NCBI GenBank assembly: GCA_009869945.1 | Contig: WIXG01000208.1 | Coordinates: 1 to 64,000, forward strand | From: Mesaphorura yosii | Taxonomy: Eukaryota > Arthropoda > Collembola > Poduromorpha > Tullbergiidae | Direction of reading: 5' to 3' | Length of the DNA: 64,000 bases | Shown here: one piece after another, positions 1 to 12,213 of the stretch | Layout of the letters: each line of letters opens with the position of its first letter | Numbering within the stretch: position 1 is the first letter of the stretch | The notes under the pieces: model-generated | Seen by the model: the letters and a program-made list of their open reading frames with translations, nothing else | What the model was told of the DNA's origin: nothing | Databases searched by the model: none | Made by a program: the position numbers and the translations under genes

Positions 1-1850
1 CCCCCCCCCCCCCCCGAGAAACGAGAGGTCAAAGTCGGGTCGGACGCCATTTTTGGTCACCCTGTTCTATGATGACCCCAAACAAGTGAGGTGTCTTTCG
101 AAAGCTTATAGTGTAAGTTTTCTAGTGCCGCAAACCGCACCACTCCACGTCAACCTGGTGGCTCACAATCGCCGCTCAAATTGTCAGGTTTGCATCATGC
201 TGAAATGCATGCTGCACAGTTCACCTTCTCTTTCCAACGTAGTGCATAACTCGAGGTCAAAAGGAAAATTGTTTAACGGGAATTACTTTGCTGGGACACA
301 TATTTACGAGACAATTCATCCACCGATTTGTGGTCCCGATATCTGGGAATCCAGCAAACTCAACCCCAAGCGGTTCTGACCATTATTGAGCAAGGACATA
401 GTTTTGCGCAAAGCGGCTTTAAAATGGGATTATCTATCTATGAGAATACTATTCTCTAAGGCGGGTTTTTGGGGCCTTTTTCCCCTAAAATTAATGTTAA
501 TTCCTGAGCCAATTAGTTTGGTCACATTTTCTTTAAGCGAAGTTGTGAATTGTTACGGAGTCAACCATGTCTGAGTCCAAGTTATTGGCAGGTCGACATA
601 TCGTGGCGCAATGTAAAATGCGCTATTGCGGTGTGCAATTTGCACAAGATAATCAGTAAATAACCATGATTAGCACAACAATTCGGCTAAAATCAACACA
701 AATAACTTATGGCCTATAGTAGTAACTGGCGATTAATGCAGGACAACTTGACCACATGCTCGAGTTTCTCCACCAAAATGTGAATTACTCGATATATAAG
801 AATAACAACTCGCTAGTTTTGGTTAAAATTGTGCGGAATAATGCGGGCTACCAAGATATGAGAGCTCTGAGCTTTACATTTGAGTTCCATGAACAAAGCT
901 AGCGCTCCAATGATTCCTTAGGGAAAACGTTACATTTTAAAACGAGCATAACTTGGGTTCGAAACATAACTCCCTGAAACTTCACCATTTGGTAGCCCAG
1001 AGCCTAAACTTTATGATTTAGAAGAGTTTGGCCCCAATTTAGTTTACGGTATTAGGAAAACAGAGCCCAAAAGAGACGCTTAGAGAATAGTATTCTTTAA
1101 TTGCTACTTTGTTTGACACTAACCTTAAACAGCCTTTGGTAAGGAATTATTTATACTATGTCGTGAAACTGAACTCACCTTTTTTTCTAATGATACCAGC
1201 AATGAACAGATGATTCCTTAATTCTGGATTGGAATATTGACCAAGAGAATTAGCAAGACATCAACACCACATTAAAATTGTCAGCAGCAGGCGGATTAGA
1301 GCTACGATACAGGAGCGAAGAGACGAGACTTGTGCTGACTCCCGAGTCTAAAGTCCCGCCTCGCTTCGGCGGCCAAGTGGATTCTGTCAAATCGCTTTCG
1401 AGCCTGGCAAGTTAGTAAAATGAAAAAAGCGTTTATTGGAAAACGACTGAGCTTTGTTACACAAAATCACCCAGTGGGAAAGTGAAAGGAGTTTGCGGCA
1501 AAAGCGAAATGCCAAAAAGAATTCAAAATAAGTCAACAAAACATTCCTTGCGCCGAACTCAGTCTCTACGTGGTGTTGCTGGAAAGTTGAAATCGCAAGT
1601 CACTACCAGTTCGAAATCTCACCTAGAGAGAGAAGCGGAAACAAGTCCCCGTGAACCTTAATCAAATCAACAGTAATTAATTATAAATTCTGATTGCTCT
1701 ATTTAGAACATTTCAAAGGTATCATCGGATAAGGCAGTAGGATAGGTAAGCAATCGAAGTACAATTGAAGATCTGAACTAGTCGAAATGGAAATTATGCT
1801 TGATGCAGTCATATTCGTTAAATTGCTGGCATTTTCACAGCATTGTTAAG
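1..1850. other. 5' non-coding segment
   Basis: No gene is supported here. The window opens with a 15-base run of C, which may be a real homopolymer or an assembly edge. The following DNA is AT-rich; an open frame at 53-379 resembles no protein family and has no splice context. The segment contains the inverted-repeat element listed separately (443-1096). The last few hundred bases before 1851 presumably hold the promoter and 5'UTR of the ASPSCR1-like gene, but I see no clear promoter motif. Confidence 0.5.
443..1096. mobile_element. MITE-like element with imperfect terminal inverted repeats
   Basis: An 18-base sequence (AGAATACTATTCTCTAAG, 443-460) recurs inverted at 1079-1096. Similarity continues inward imperfectly for about 30 more bases on each arm (G- and T-rich followed by TTTTCC..CTAA). 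The outer 13 bases are themselves palindromic, so the part of the match past the palindrome carries the evidence. The interior has no coding capacity. The size (654 bp) and arms suit a non-autonomous DNA transposon. I find no clear target-site duplication and cannot assign a superfamily. Confidence 0.4.
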
Positions 1851-4015
1851 ATGTCCACGAAACATGCTCTCGTTATACTGGCCCCGAATGGTAGAAGGCA
1901 CACCGTGAATGTAACGCAAAACACATCAATTCAGGAGGTACATGGCTAATCAAAAGTTAGCAATAACTTAAGGCAAAATCGTAATCTTATAGTCAGCGGT
2001 ATTATGAAATTCGCAGGTGCTAGAGATCGTTTGCAAAAAGCAAGATTTGGACTTCAATGAGTGGGACTTAAAGTAAGCGTCTATTACCTTATCTCACTAT
2101 CCCAATTGTGTTAAATGGGTGGTATACTATTGTAGGCATTATAATCGCATAATCGAACTTGCAAATTCCGTCCGCTTTTCTGGATTGCCAAATAACGCAA
2201 GCTTAGAAATGGTCCAATCAACAAAGCCCAGAAAAGAGACAACAATCACTCTCGTCCTCCAGTTAGAAACTGGCAAGAGACTGAAGCACGAGTTTGCATC
2301 ATCAGGTACACGAAACACGAATGACATTGTCCTTTCAGGTTTTGTAGGAATCGTTCTTACTCTTATGTAGCAAATCTGTGGGAAGTTCTACTACATTGGC
2401 AGAAAAATGGTGAACAAATTGCGTTATCAGCAGGAGATTCAACTGATGATACATCTGCGTCAACGAATGACGATATTCAACCGGTATGCATTTACATGAG
2501 GCAAGAAATAGTTGGCGAGGAGCAATTACAGAAGACGAGTTTGAGATCGTTGGGATTGACACATGGCACTGCGTGTATCAGGTATTACATTGCCAAGAAT
2601 TTATTGTTACATGTTGTTACCGTTTTCCAAAGTTTTGTTCATAATTTATCATCTTTCTCTATCAAGGCTGATTCATCGCTCTCAAAATCAGCTAAAGCAC
2701 CAAGCAAATATAAGCGCGCCTCTCGCACGCCCAACTGCAACTGCACCGGAAGTTCTTGACAACTCAGGCCCAGATCGGAACCTGCCTCCTTATACCGAAA
2801 ATTCTAAAAGAAAAGCAGCATCTCCATCGCCTCCACCACAGTCAACACAGCCGCAACCTATTAAACAAAAGCCTGAGTTCATGGAAGTTGAAGATTCTGA
2901 GAAAATGACAGGAACTTCCGAAGATCACAGGAATATAACTGAAAGTGCCGGTGAACCAGAGTACATTCTTCCGGAACACAAATTGGCTCCAGATGGACAG
3001 TTAATCATTGTACGGTCTTTTTGCTGTATATATCAGTACTATCATAACGCGTAGTATCATTTTATTTTTTAGCTAGGTGAACATGATGCTTGCTTGTACT
3101 ATTCCGGAGATGTCAACCGTTTGAATCTCTCTATTAGCCATGATGAGAGTTTCTACGAAATCACAAAACAAGATGTTCAAAGGAGACAACGAGATCTTCG
3201 GCAAATAAGGTTATAGTTATAATTGACAACCTTTTTTTATTTTGCCGTTGTCAATTTTTTCTGACAATCAAATTTTTTACCTACTGAACATAATTTCACT
3301 TTTAGGGAAGAGATGGAGAATGCGCCTTTACAAACAGCGGAGGCACGTGAGTTACAACGGCAAGAATTTCAGAAGCGAGTTTTAGCTGAGCACCCATGGA
3401 CGATCATACGGGTCCGGTTCCCTAATCAGTACATCTTGCAAGGAATTTTTCACACAGATGATACGATTGGCAATGTTGCTGCGTTTGTACGAAAGTTTTT
3501 GGGTGATCCTGCTCTGAACTTCTATCTATGTAAGCTGTGATGGATCTCATTTATTTTCCAAAGCACCCGCAAGCAAATGGAATGAAATCCAATGTAACAT
3601 TTGTGAACATTCCTACTTTCTAGTGACCACGCCACCAAGAACTATACTATCCGAAAACGTCCGCTTAATTGATCAGAATCTAATCGGAAGTGCTGTGATA
3701 TACTTCGGTTGCGATCAGAGTGATACGATCGACACACTGAAGCCTGAACTCTATGACAAGTTGTCCTGTCCAAATGCCATTCGTGAGCACATTCAACTCA
3801 AGGTTCGGCCGGCCACCTCCGCAGATTCCTCAAATCATGCAAAGGAAGCTGAGCAACAAAGCGCTGCAGTAAGTTCATCCTCACCGGCGCCGTCGTCTTC
3901 CAACCAGCCTGGATCTGGAGGTTCTCGTCCGCACGGAGCAGCTCCGGCTCCTCAGCGCCCTTCGGGGCAGCCTGCTCGAAACTCCGGGGTCGTGCCCAAG
4001 TGGTTCAAGAAGTGA
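1851..4015 (+). CDS. ASPSCR1: Tether containing UBX domain (TUG/ASPSCR1-like)
   Basis: Eight exons: 1851-1937, 2017-2072, 2136-2305, 2371-2581, 2667-3009, 3073-3209, 3306-3529, 3624-4015; 539 aa. All junctions are GT-AG and in phase; the exon 5 acceptor is an AAG. Residues 1-85 match the first ubiquitin-like domain of TUG, including LAPNGRRHTV and GLPNNASLEMV. Residues about 135-175 match the second UBL-like region (VCIYMRQEIVGEEQLQ). A Pro/Ser/Gln-rich linker follows, then a basic Q/R helix (about 310-360) and a UBX domain (about 360-445) with FPNQYILQGIF and a TPPRTIL loop. The C-terminus VPKWFKK resembles the mammalian PKWLK end. Family role: mammalian TUG holds GLUT4 vesicles near the Golgi, is cleaved on insulin signalling and binds p97/VCP. 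Only the p97-binding UBX role can be assumed here. The gene is convergent with NSMCE2. Confidence 0.93.
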
Positions 4016-4059
4016 CTCTTTTTCGACGAGCTTTATACGATCAATTTTGCATGTGCGTC

Positions 4060-4065
4060 AATAAA
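4060..4065 (+). promoter_or_regulatory. Poly(A) signal of the ASPSCR1-like gene
   Basis: AATAAA lies 45 bases after the stop codon. It sits inside the 132 bp between two convergent stop codons, so the 3'UTR of this gene must be very short or overlap NSMCE2. Confidence 0.6.
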
Positions 4066-4099
4066 CAATTACGCATCTGAGTCCTGTCATTGTGGCCGA

Positions 4100-4105
4100 T
4101 TTATT
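4100..4105 (-). promoter_or_regulatory. Poly(A) signal of NSMCE2
   Basis: TTTATT on the + strand reads AATAAA on the minus strand, 43 bases past the NSMCE2 stop. Together with the + strand signal at 4060 it suggests that the two convergent transcripts end within, or just past, each other's 3'UTR. Confidence 0.55.
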
Positions 4106-4147
4106 TCACTCGATAGTCAGTTGTTAAATGTGTAATACGAGTTACAG

Positions 4148-6498
4148 TTACAGGAAGTGCTCCATTTTGAGAACATTTTCATTCGTACAGTCAGCGACTG
4201 GACACTTGGCCGAATCCGGATTCTTGCCGATAAAATCCTGAATCGTCTCTTTTTCAAAAACATGCCTGCACTGCAAATTCCTAGCTGGGTTCCGAATTGG
4301 CCGCTTTGTGATTGGGTCAATATAGTCTTCAGAAGAAGTGGATTCGTCGTGCAGCTCTTCACCGTAATCAATGTGAAATCGATCTTTGCAGGAATCAAGA
4401 AGAATTGCCAGTATCGCTTCATTTTCACCTTCAGCAGATTTTAGCTTCTCGTCCAGTGCCACTTGCTTTTCAAGATTTTCTTTGAAATCTACAACAAGCC
4501 AAAAAAAGTTCATAATAACGTGGACAGTTATTGCAACTTATTGTCCAACTACCTTCGGTCCCCAGCTCAATTTCTTGTTTCAATGCCACAAATCTCGGGT
4601 GGGTCTTCAGTTTATCGTCAGTCAGTGCGGTTTTTAGTGCCTCCATTCGGTCGTCGTACATCTGACATGAAAGCAGGGAAATTAAGGTTCAACCTTTCAA
4701 TGCAAGACAAAGCAAGGCAAACAAAACACGTCCAAATGTCCACTCCCACCTGATTCATTTTTTCTCTCGTAACCGTTATATCCTCAACAGTCGGGAAATA
4801 TGGACACAGAGGTTTATTGCCTCTGTGGTCGCCACTTTCTCCTCCGTCACCATCTTCACAGTCATCATTCTTAGCCTCTTCCGCCATGATATCATCAATG
4901 ATTTGTGTGCAAACGTAGGACGCTTCTCTAAACATTTTCTCGTGGCGAAGGAACACCAGCGTGTACGACTCCATGTCGGCCGCAGTTTTTTCGCAGGACT
5001 TCTCTGAAAATCGAACCAGGCCCGTGCAGCGAATTAAATTTTCATCTCAAATCCTTCAATGCTGTCATTGCCCATTGCTCAAATAGCCGTTTAGAATTCT
5101 GACGTAATTGCGACCGCATTTCTAATGTCATTTATTTAATCTATAATTACGTGAGGACTCAATCACTTGTTTGCTACACTACAGAAGCTAGAGCTACAGT
5201 GCTAGGTTGCACTTTACTTTAACTACTGTTCCGATTTTCACTGAAACTTGGTTTCTGAGTACCCTGGATCTTCCTGAGTCCAAATCCGAAGGAATTTTTA
5301 TTTCCGGGAACGCTTCCAACCAAAGCTACAGAGCTTCCAGATTCAAATGTCACGTTGCATTAGTTAGTGTGCATGACTTTCGCCATGACTACTACATGAA
5401 AAGTTATTTTGTTTCCAATACCCCAGAGTAATTTAACTGCGCACGCGCATTCCATTTAATAATTTTGTACTAATTAATATCGCCTTTTCGTGTGATAAAT
5501 TTGTACTCTATTTCGTGCTCTCATACAAGTGCAAGATGAATTTCTTCAAATTGTCTAAAGTCTGTCGAGACCGTCCGACGTGTCTCGAATGGTGTCGCAA
5601 TGTTGGGAAAATTTCACTTATTTTATCCAGGTCCCGCACACAGCGCGGCGCGAGCGAGCGTGCGATGCGATCACACGATGCCGGGTCGCCGTAGGCGGAG
5701 CATAGCACCCAGTGGAGCTTTAGGTGGTCCCTTGACAACATTTACACGCACTTATCGTACACATGTAGCCAGACATATTCAGTGTTCCATGCAGGAGACT
5801 GGATTTTGGAAGCGCTGTAATTTTTGTTGGAAGCGTTTCCGGGGGAAAATTATTGCAGATTCATACTCAGTAGTCCAAAATATTTAAAAAACCACATTTC
5901 AACGAAATTCAGAACAGTAGCTAAAGTAAAGTAAACCCCAATGCTATGCTTCTGTCTTGTGCTAACCATAAAATAGTGCCAACAGCTCAGAGCATCACAA
6001 TAAACATTCCTCGTCAATTATGCATGCTTTCTCTCATTTTGCAGTTGCGCAAGGCAAGGCAGGCAAAGCCATGAGACCAAATTCGCGTGCTTTCTAGTTT
6101 CTCGCGTTTTGCATTTCTCTCTTTCGTCATCATATATTTATAGGCCAGCGCATTTCAGCTCTGATTATTTCTCGAATTAATGAACTCGCTACTGTTAATT
6201 ACATACCTGTTTTACACGTCCCCAGAGTCTTTCTCGCCAGTGAGTGGACAGTGCTCATTCCGTTGCGAAGTGCATTCAGCATGTAGTTGGCTAGGTCGTA
6301 CGGTCCTTCATCGTACTTGTCTTCAGTATCGTTATCGGAGACCGATGATGTGCCACTGCCACCATCACCAGCAGATTCTCCATTGGACGAGAGTAGTGGA
6401 CGGGGGCTTGATTCCAGTTCGGCCATCATACGCTCTCCAAGACGGTGGATTTGGGCTGAGTCAGCAGGTTCCATTGTGCTCGTGTTTGTAATTAACAT
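4148..6498 (-). CDS. NSMCE2: SMC5/6 complex SUMO E3 ligase NSE2/MMS21
   Basis: Four exons on the minus strand: 6498-6207, 5003-4750, 4661-4553, 4488-4148; 331 aa from the first ATG, or 323 from the in-frame ATG at 6474. The first intron (1203 bp) joins in phase 1 and is unusually long for this window. Exon 1 ends in a helix (YMLNALRNGMSTVHSLARKT) resembling the N-terminal SMC5-binding helix of NSE2. The C-terminus is an SP-RING: DPITKRPI, then the single zinc site C292, H294, C314, C319 with the usual five-residue C-to-C spacing (CPVADC). The Cys before PIT in most family members is Asp here; it is not a zinc ligand. Family role: SUMO ligation for SMC5/6-dependent repair of replication damage in the nucleus. 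It is divergent from CEP164. Confidence 0.88.
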
Positions 6499-7550
6499 GA
6501 CTAACTGAATAGTGTAGGCGTTCTGAATTAGTTAATGGTTTAATAATTAAGTACGCTGTCGTGTCAAGATGGCTAGTGATAAAGTGCAAGGGGGTCGTGC
6601 AAAGGTGAAGGCCAGTACATAATCTACATAAACTTCTGCTCCACCGAATTAAACGAAGATAGGGCAGGCTCGGATTAGTTGACGGGACTAGTTCAATTTA
6701 TTAGTTCGGAGATATTTAAGGCCATGGGAACTTCCACGAATTGATCACATCAACTACTGGCGTCTCCGAAGATAATTCGCATTGTGGATAAGTGACCGTG
6801 CGAGAAGTTGAAAGTGATCTGACCCAGGAACATTCAGTTACAGGTACGCATGTTATTGACGACTTATTTTAACCATTGATTCATATTGCTTATATTTAGC
6901 GTCAGACATTTAAGCCCAATTGACATCTGAACCACAAGCATGGACATTGATTAACCAACCAAATCAAGAATATTGCCTGAGTTTTATAACAGATTCGTTC
7001 ATTCTACGCGTGCGGTGTGGTGAGTTTGAGATAGAAATCTCAAGTGTGTCGTCGATCGTTTGTTATGAGTCTGAGTCGCAACGCAATGGGTTTTTGGATA
7101 GGAAAGGGAAAGCACGCGAGCAACGTGTGCATGAATGTATCAGTGCTTTTTACCAGACTGGCCGAGTATTTTTCTAATGTTTGCCCCTGGTAGCCATAAC
7201 TACAACATCAATCACTATAGTCCATGCACTACGCCAGATACACAATCCATGCACAAATGATCCAAATGAATTCCTTCAGCATTGACTTGTGGCTGACCAC
7301 TTTGCATTTCCAATTTGTCGTGAACGTTGTCCTGTCCAGTTCAGAGTAACTCGAGATTATGTGACGAAAGTGGATCCAATCGAGAGCTGATAAGTTAACG
7401 TTTCCCGTCTTATGTATACTCAAAGAAATAGGCTGTGCCCTTGAATAGGCTTGCACTTGATTTTGCGCCAGTGTCTTGTGGTTCCCATGAGCCAAGCAGC
7501 GGACGCGATAGCTGCAGACGCACACCCGGAGGCGCAGACGACTTTCGAGA
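6499..7550. other. Divergent intergenic region NSMCE2 / CEP164
   Basis: About 1.05 kb separates two genes transcribed away from each other, so it should hold both promoters and 5'UTRs. An open frame at 6920-7177 has no ATG start and no family resemblance. I see no RNA gene or repeat. Confidence 0.5.
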
Positions 7551-10500
7551 ATGCCTCAATCAAACTCGCTTTCTCTTAACACGTACACAAGCAGTCAAGT
7601 GTACTCAGAGTCCGAAGATTCAAGCATTGAACCAACCGTTGAAGGTACTGATAACCTGATAAGCTTGTCTAAAAGAAAATTTCGATAGCTTGAGAAACTC
7701 TTAGGCCCAACTGCGCAGCACGACATATTTTCTATTTTCGTCGGAGTCAGTCTTGGTAACGTGATTAGGAATTTATTGATCTTTCGAAGGGTTCTCTTTC
7801 AATATTAAGTGCGAGAGTGGCAAGAGTGTAATACAATTAGGTGCTTCCATTCCATGCAAATAATCGTTCCATCAGTTTCCAGCCACAAAAATATACCCTC
7901 ATTGCATTAATATTTCTATTGCGTAATTTGAGACCCGGAATGCCGGAATCGGAAAGAACTTGATGACCGGTGCAATTTGTATCCACATTTGCATGCGATT
8001 AGAGTCGGGGAAGTGAAAGTGAGCTTGCTTCGTCTCGCGTCTCATTGCGTAACACATCCTACTCGGAGCCCGCGTACGCACGCGGATCATTGATTCAGGA
8101 AACCACATAATTTAATATGCTGTTTCGATTTGTTAAAGGAAGGATTCGATTAATTTGGTAACGGGAATGATTCACGTTTTTTGTTTGTGTTTCAGACATT
8201 CATGAGTTTGCCAAGCGCATAGGAATCGACCCGGTACAAGAATCTCACTTGCTGGACGTAGCGAAAGAAGGACTCACGCAGAAATTGCCCCGGAACTGGA
8301 AGCCGTGGTGAATAATTTTTATTTGTGCAAGTGCACATATAATGGCTTCAGTTGAATTGAATTGATGTTGCTGTTGTTCCACAGCTTCGAGCCGCATAAG
8401 AAGGCTTGGTACTATTACAACACGGAAACGCAGTGCAGTCAATGGGAGCATCCTCTGGACGCAGTTTACCGTGCAAAGGTCACTCAGATGAAAGCTGACA
8501 TTGCGATGAATAGACTGCAGAACTTTAACCCCGCCTCGACGGGTCCTGGAAGTGGACGACCGTCCAAAAACTTACCACCATTGAAAGTGCGACCATTTCT
8601 CAGCGCCAACAGTGCATACTTGCCCGTTCCTCCACTGATTCCCCTTCCTGAGACGTTGGGAAAGCCGTCGTCGCAGGCACAGACTCCTGCGTCGAATTCA
8701 CCATTGACAAATCGCTTATTTGGTCCCACTACAAACTCACTCCTGAGATCTCAGCTGCAACCTGGTTCACAAAAGCAACCTCTGTCGATATTGTCCAAGG
8801 CCACCACCGATCCTGATAACAATGCAAATACAAACGCCCATTTATCCCCACCAACGAAAGAACCTGAACATCGGATGGGACCTAGAAAACTACAACCCAT
8901 TCAGCAGCTTGCTCGCAAACCAACTGGTGGACTCACTTTGTCTGGTTCGGCTTACTCATTTAACTTGAGTTCCTCTTTCCTATTATTTTGAATGGTTCAT
9001 TTTCAGGAAGCGGCGCTAGCTTCCTCAAATCCAGTGCCGACGCAAACGCCAAAACTGAAGAGAGCGAAACGGAGGGCTCGAGTACGAGCGCAGAGACGGA
9101 GAGTGCCCATCAGGATCAGTTCCAGGCTAAGACCTCTTCTAATCTTGCCAAAGGAAGCAACGAAATGTCCCCGAAGGACCCAATCATTCGGAGACCCGGG
9201 TCCGCAATACCTGGCAGTCGAAGAATCCTTTCCGGGCTTAAACTCGGCGAGCCGCAGCCTCTCCAAAGTACCTTGGTCAAAACAATACAGCGATCGCAAG
9301 CACTTGCACAGTTAAATAGTAATGCACAAGCAAAGTCTCACTTACCGTGGAGCGTAAATCCAAACTCAATGACGGGTAACCATCGAGTCGTCTCGTTCTT
9401 CAAATTCCCTCAGCTTTCGCTTTCATGATACCGATAGTCGAATATTTGCTCATATGTATTTTGTGATCTTGATCTCTGTTGCAGATGAAGAGAAGGGCCT
9501 ATGGTCCACCCTTGAGAAAGCGGAGAATGAGAAGAATCGAAGCAACAAACCCAAGCCAAGTGTAAAATTCAAGCTAGATGAGAATCCGGAGCTGCATTTT
9601 GAGCTGTCAAAGAGTGAGGTGAGTTGACATAACTGCGTAGACTCATTTAAGCATGGGTATGGCGTTGCGCAATAAAATGAAATGTGCCTGAATATTGTAG
9701 AAGCAATCAGGAGAAAGCAGTGCGAGTGAAGGAACTGATGACGCATTTAATGTCAATAAGCATAGCACTGACGAAGAATTAAGTGCTCAGAATCAAATCA
9801 AAACAACACACCAAACTGTATGACCCACTGCTTGTCGCCGGTAGCAGATAATAAAAACTTTTTCCTTCCGCTTATTCATTACAGAACGTCCAAATACGAA
9901 ATGGTGTGAAAGGAGAAACCGAAAAAGGCTCAAAAACGACGAATGTTACGCCTGTGTTGGAAAATGAAAAGATAGAACGAGGAAATCAGATGAGGTATGT
10001 GCTAATTCTAGGAACCATTTCCAAATACTCAGTGCTTAGTTCTCCTTTTTTTGGCACTGCATTGCGTTTTTACTGTAGAGACCAACTTGAGCAATCACTG
10101 TCGCAGCTCCGGGAAGAAAATGAGCAACTCATCACAAAGACAAAGACCGACTTAGAAAAGTACAGAAAATCGCAGTACGAGAAACTGAAGCGAGAAATAG
10201 AACATACGCTGATGGGCGAAGTTGAGAAGATTCGGGCGGAGAATAAACGCAAACTAGAAGACAAGAGAAAAGAGTTAGCGATGGAGTTCGAAAAAGTTAG
10301 GGTTTCGAAATGATATCAATGCAATGAGCAACAATGCATGACTTCCTTATCCTTCGTTTTTAGGACCTTAAAAGCATCGAGATGGGGATCAAGTCCATGG
10401 ATAAGGAATCTGTTTTGCAGCACAAACGAGATGAGTTTATGAAGGAAACCGAACAGGAAATACAGGCCGAAATGAAGGAGCTTAAAGAATCATTGCGCGA

Positions 10501-12213
10501 CGAACAAAAGAAACAAATTCAGCAAATGAAGGATTATCATACAACCTTCATTGAGAAGCTGAAGCAGGAATTTGCAGCAGAGGTAAATCCAACCCAATAA
10601 GGTGCAAACCAAGGAATTCATCTTTTGCTCTGTCTGTGTAGGATGAGAAGATTCGGAAAGAGCATGCGGCTTCAATTTCTGAAACCATCAAGGAACTGAA
10701 TCGAGATCGTGAGCAATTAGTTGTCGCACTTCGCAAGCAGCAAGATGTCGAACTGGAAGAACTCCGCAAGGAATTTGAGCAGAAGAAGAAATTCTACCAA
10801 ACAGAGATAAGACGGTTGCAAGTTCATGAGAATGGAGATTCATTCTTGCCAGCAGCACTGCATGACCTCAAGGACCCTACGCCAAACGGCGACGAAATGA
10901 AAGTGATCAAGAAGTCTGCCGACCTTGAATCGAAAGAGTTGGAATTACGTGAAGTTAAAAGCAAGTACAAGCAGTTAGAGGGGAAATACTATCGCATGAA
11001 GCAAGATCTGCACGAACTCACTTCGCATAGAATAAACGGAGCTAAACCACCAAGGAAGCTGGTTCTTGATGAACTGAGCACTGTTGCGACATCCGCTGAC
11101 GCTACTGATGACGACGACCATCACCATCAGCAAAATGACCAGGATCGCTCATCATCGTTGCACGATTCAGCAATTTCGAATAATTCAACCGTGCCAGGCA
11201 ATGACGCGAATGGAGAGAAGATAATCAGTATCAACGACATAATTGCGGGCTCGGACGTTCGGCTCAATAAAGCTCTATCTGCGCTGGAAAACTTACGGGA
11301 TCAAATAATTGAAATTAAGTCGGAACAAGAAATGAAGTTGGCTGGAAGTGGCGGAAAAGGTGGTGGTACAAATAAGAAAACATCAACCATACGAGCCCGG
11401 GCGGCAGGAGGCAAACATGGCGCGAATGTTTTCCCAACAGATAACCGCCACAATGAGGGTTTGCCAGGCCCAAAGAAAGCTTCACGAATCAGAACAGCAG
11501 TGAGCGCGTCTGACCTGCGCAAGCTGGACAATAATAACTGGAAGAATAAAAATCCAAGACAAGTTGTCGAGAGCGCGAGAGACTTCATCAAGGCACAGAA
11601 GCATCGACTCGTCGTATCTTCCTTCAACTCTGAGAACACTTCGCCGAGCCGAAGTCATTACCTGCACTCCACCTTCCCGAGGCTCAGACGCATTGATGAT
11701 CTGACCATTGTGAAGGATGGCCTGTACTCGGACGCGACAACCACTACAAATGAGGAGTCGTCAGGAATTGGCACAATGTACATCAATCCTGTGTTTGATC
11801 CCAGTAATCGCGCCAGCGTGCAAGCTATGCCATCGCCTCCGCGATCTCAAGTCGCCCAAGACATCGACGGAATTTTAGTCGCATTGAAGCATCTCGACAA
11901 ACAGATGAAGTTCATGTGGACAACAGTGGGCCAGAAACACGTGGAGAGGGTGAACAATATTTCAGTGCTACTGGGCGATGACACAGCGGTATCCTCAATA
12001 AATCAGTATAACCCGACGCTGCTGACCCCTTTGATTCACCCGGTACCCACCAATATTACTAACCCGAATTTGGAGATGGCCCTGAACAAGGTCAAGTCAT
12101 ACAAGCAATATCTCCAAAATGGGTCCAGTGACACCGTGTCTTCAGATTTCCAGCTTCCGCCGAGTTTGCTAGAGAAAACCAAAGATTTGCGGCAATGGCT
12201 GGAAAATTTCTGA
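7551..12213 (+). CDS. CEP164: Centrosomal protein CEP164 (WW domain, coiled coil)
   Basis: Ten exons: 7551-7644, 8196-8307, 8385-8944, 9007-9375, 9485-9618, 9701-9817, 9885-9994, 10079-10301, 10364-10582, 10642-12213; 1169 aa, somewhat shorter than vertebrate CEP164. The N-terminus is diagnostic: IHEFAKRIGIDPVQE and LPRNWKPC align with EILEFAREIGIDPIKE and LPGEWKPC of the human protein. A WW domain follows at about 62-93 (W66, WYYYNTETQCSQWEHP). Residues 100-495 are Ser/Pro-rich linker. A Glu/Lys/Arg-rich coiled coil runs from about 499 to 775, and the rest is low complexity with a DDDDHHHH tract. The intron 3 donor (GTTCGG) and intron 8 donor (GTTTCG) are weak but give the right phase. Family role: distal appendage protein that docks the mother centriole and recruits TTBK2 for ciliogenesis. 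The last exon is one 524-codon block. Confidence 0.92.

Noticed and set aside
1-15. 15-base C homopolymer at the window start
   Set aside because: Could be an assembly edge or a simple repeat; a run this short at a boundary supports no claim.
53-379. 108-codon open frame on + strand
   Set aside because: No ATG-plus-splice context, no family similarity, and composition like the flanking non-coding DNA.
5508-5741. Minus-strand open frame in NSMCE2 intron 1
   Set aside because: Exons 1 and 2 of NSMCE2 join in phase without it, and it has no good splice sites or recognisable domain.
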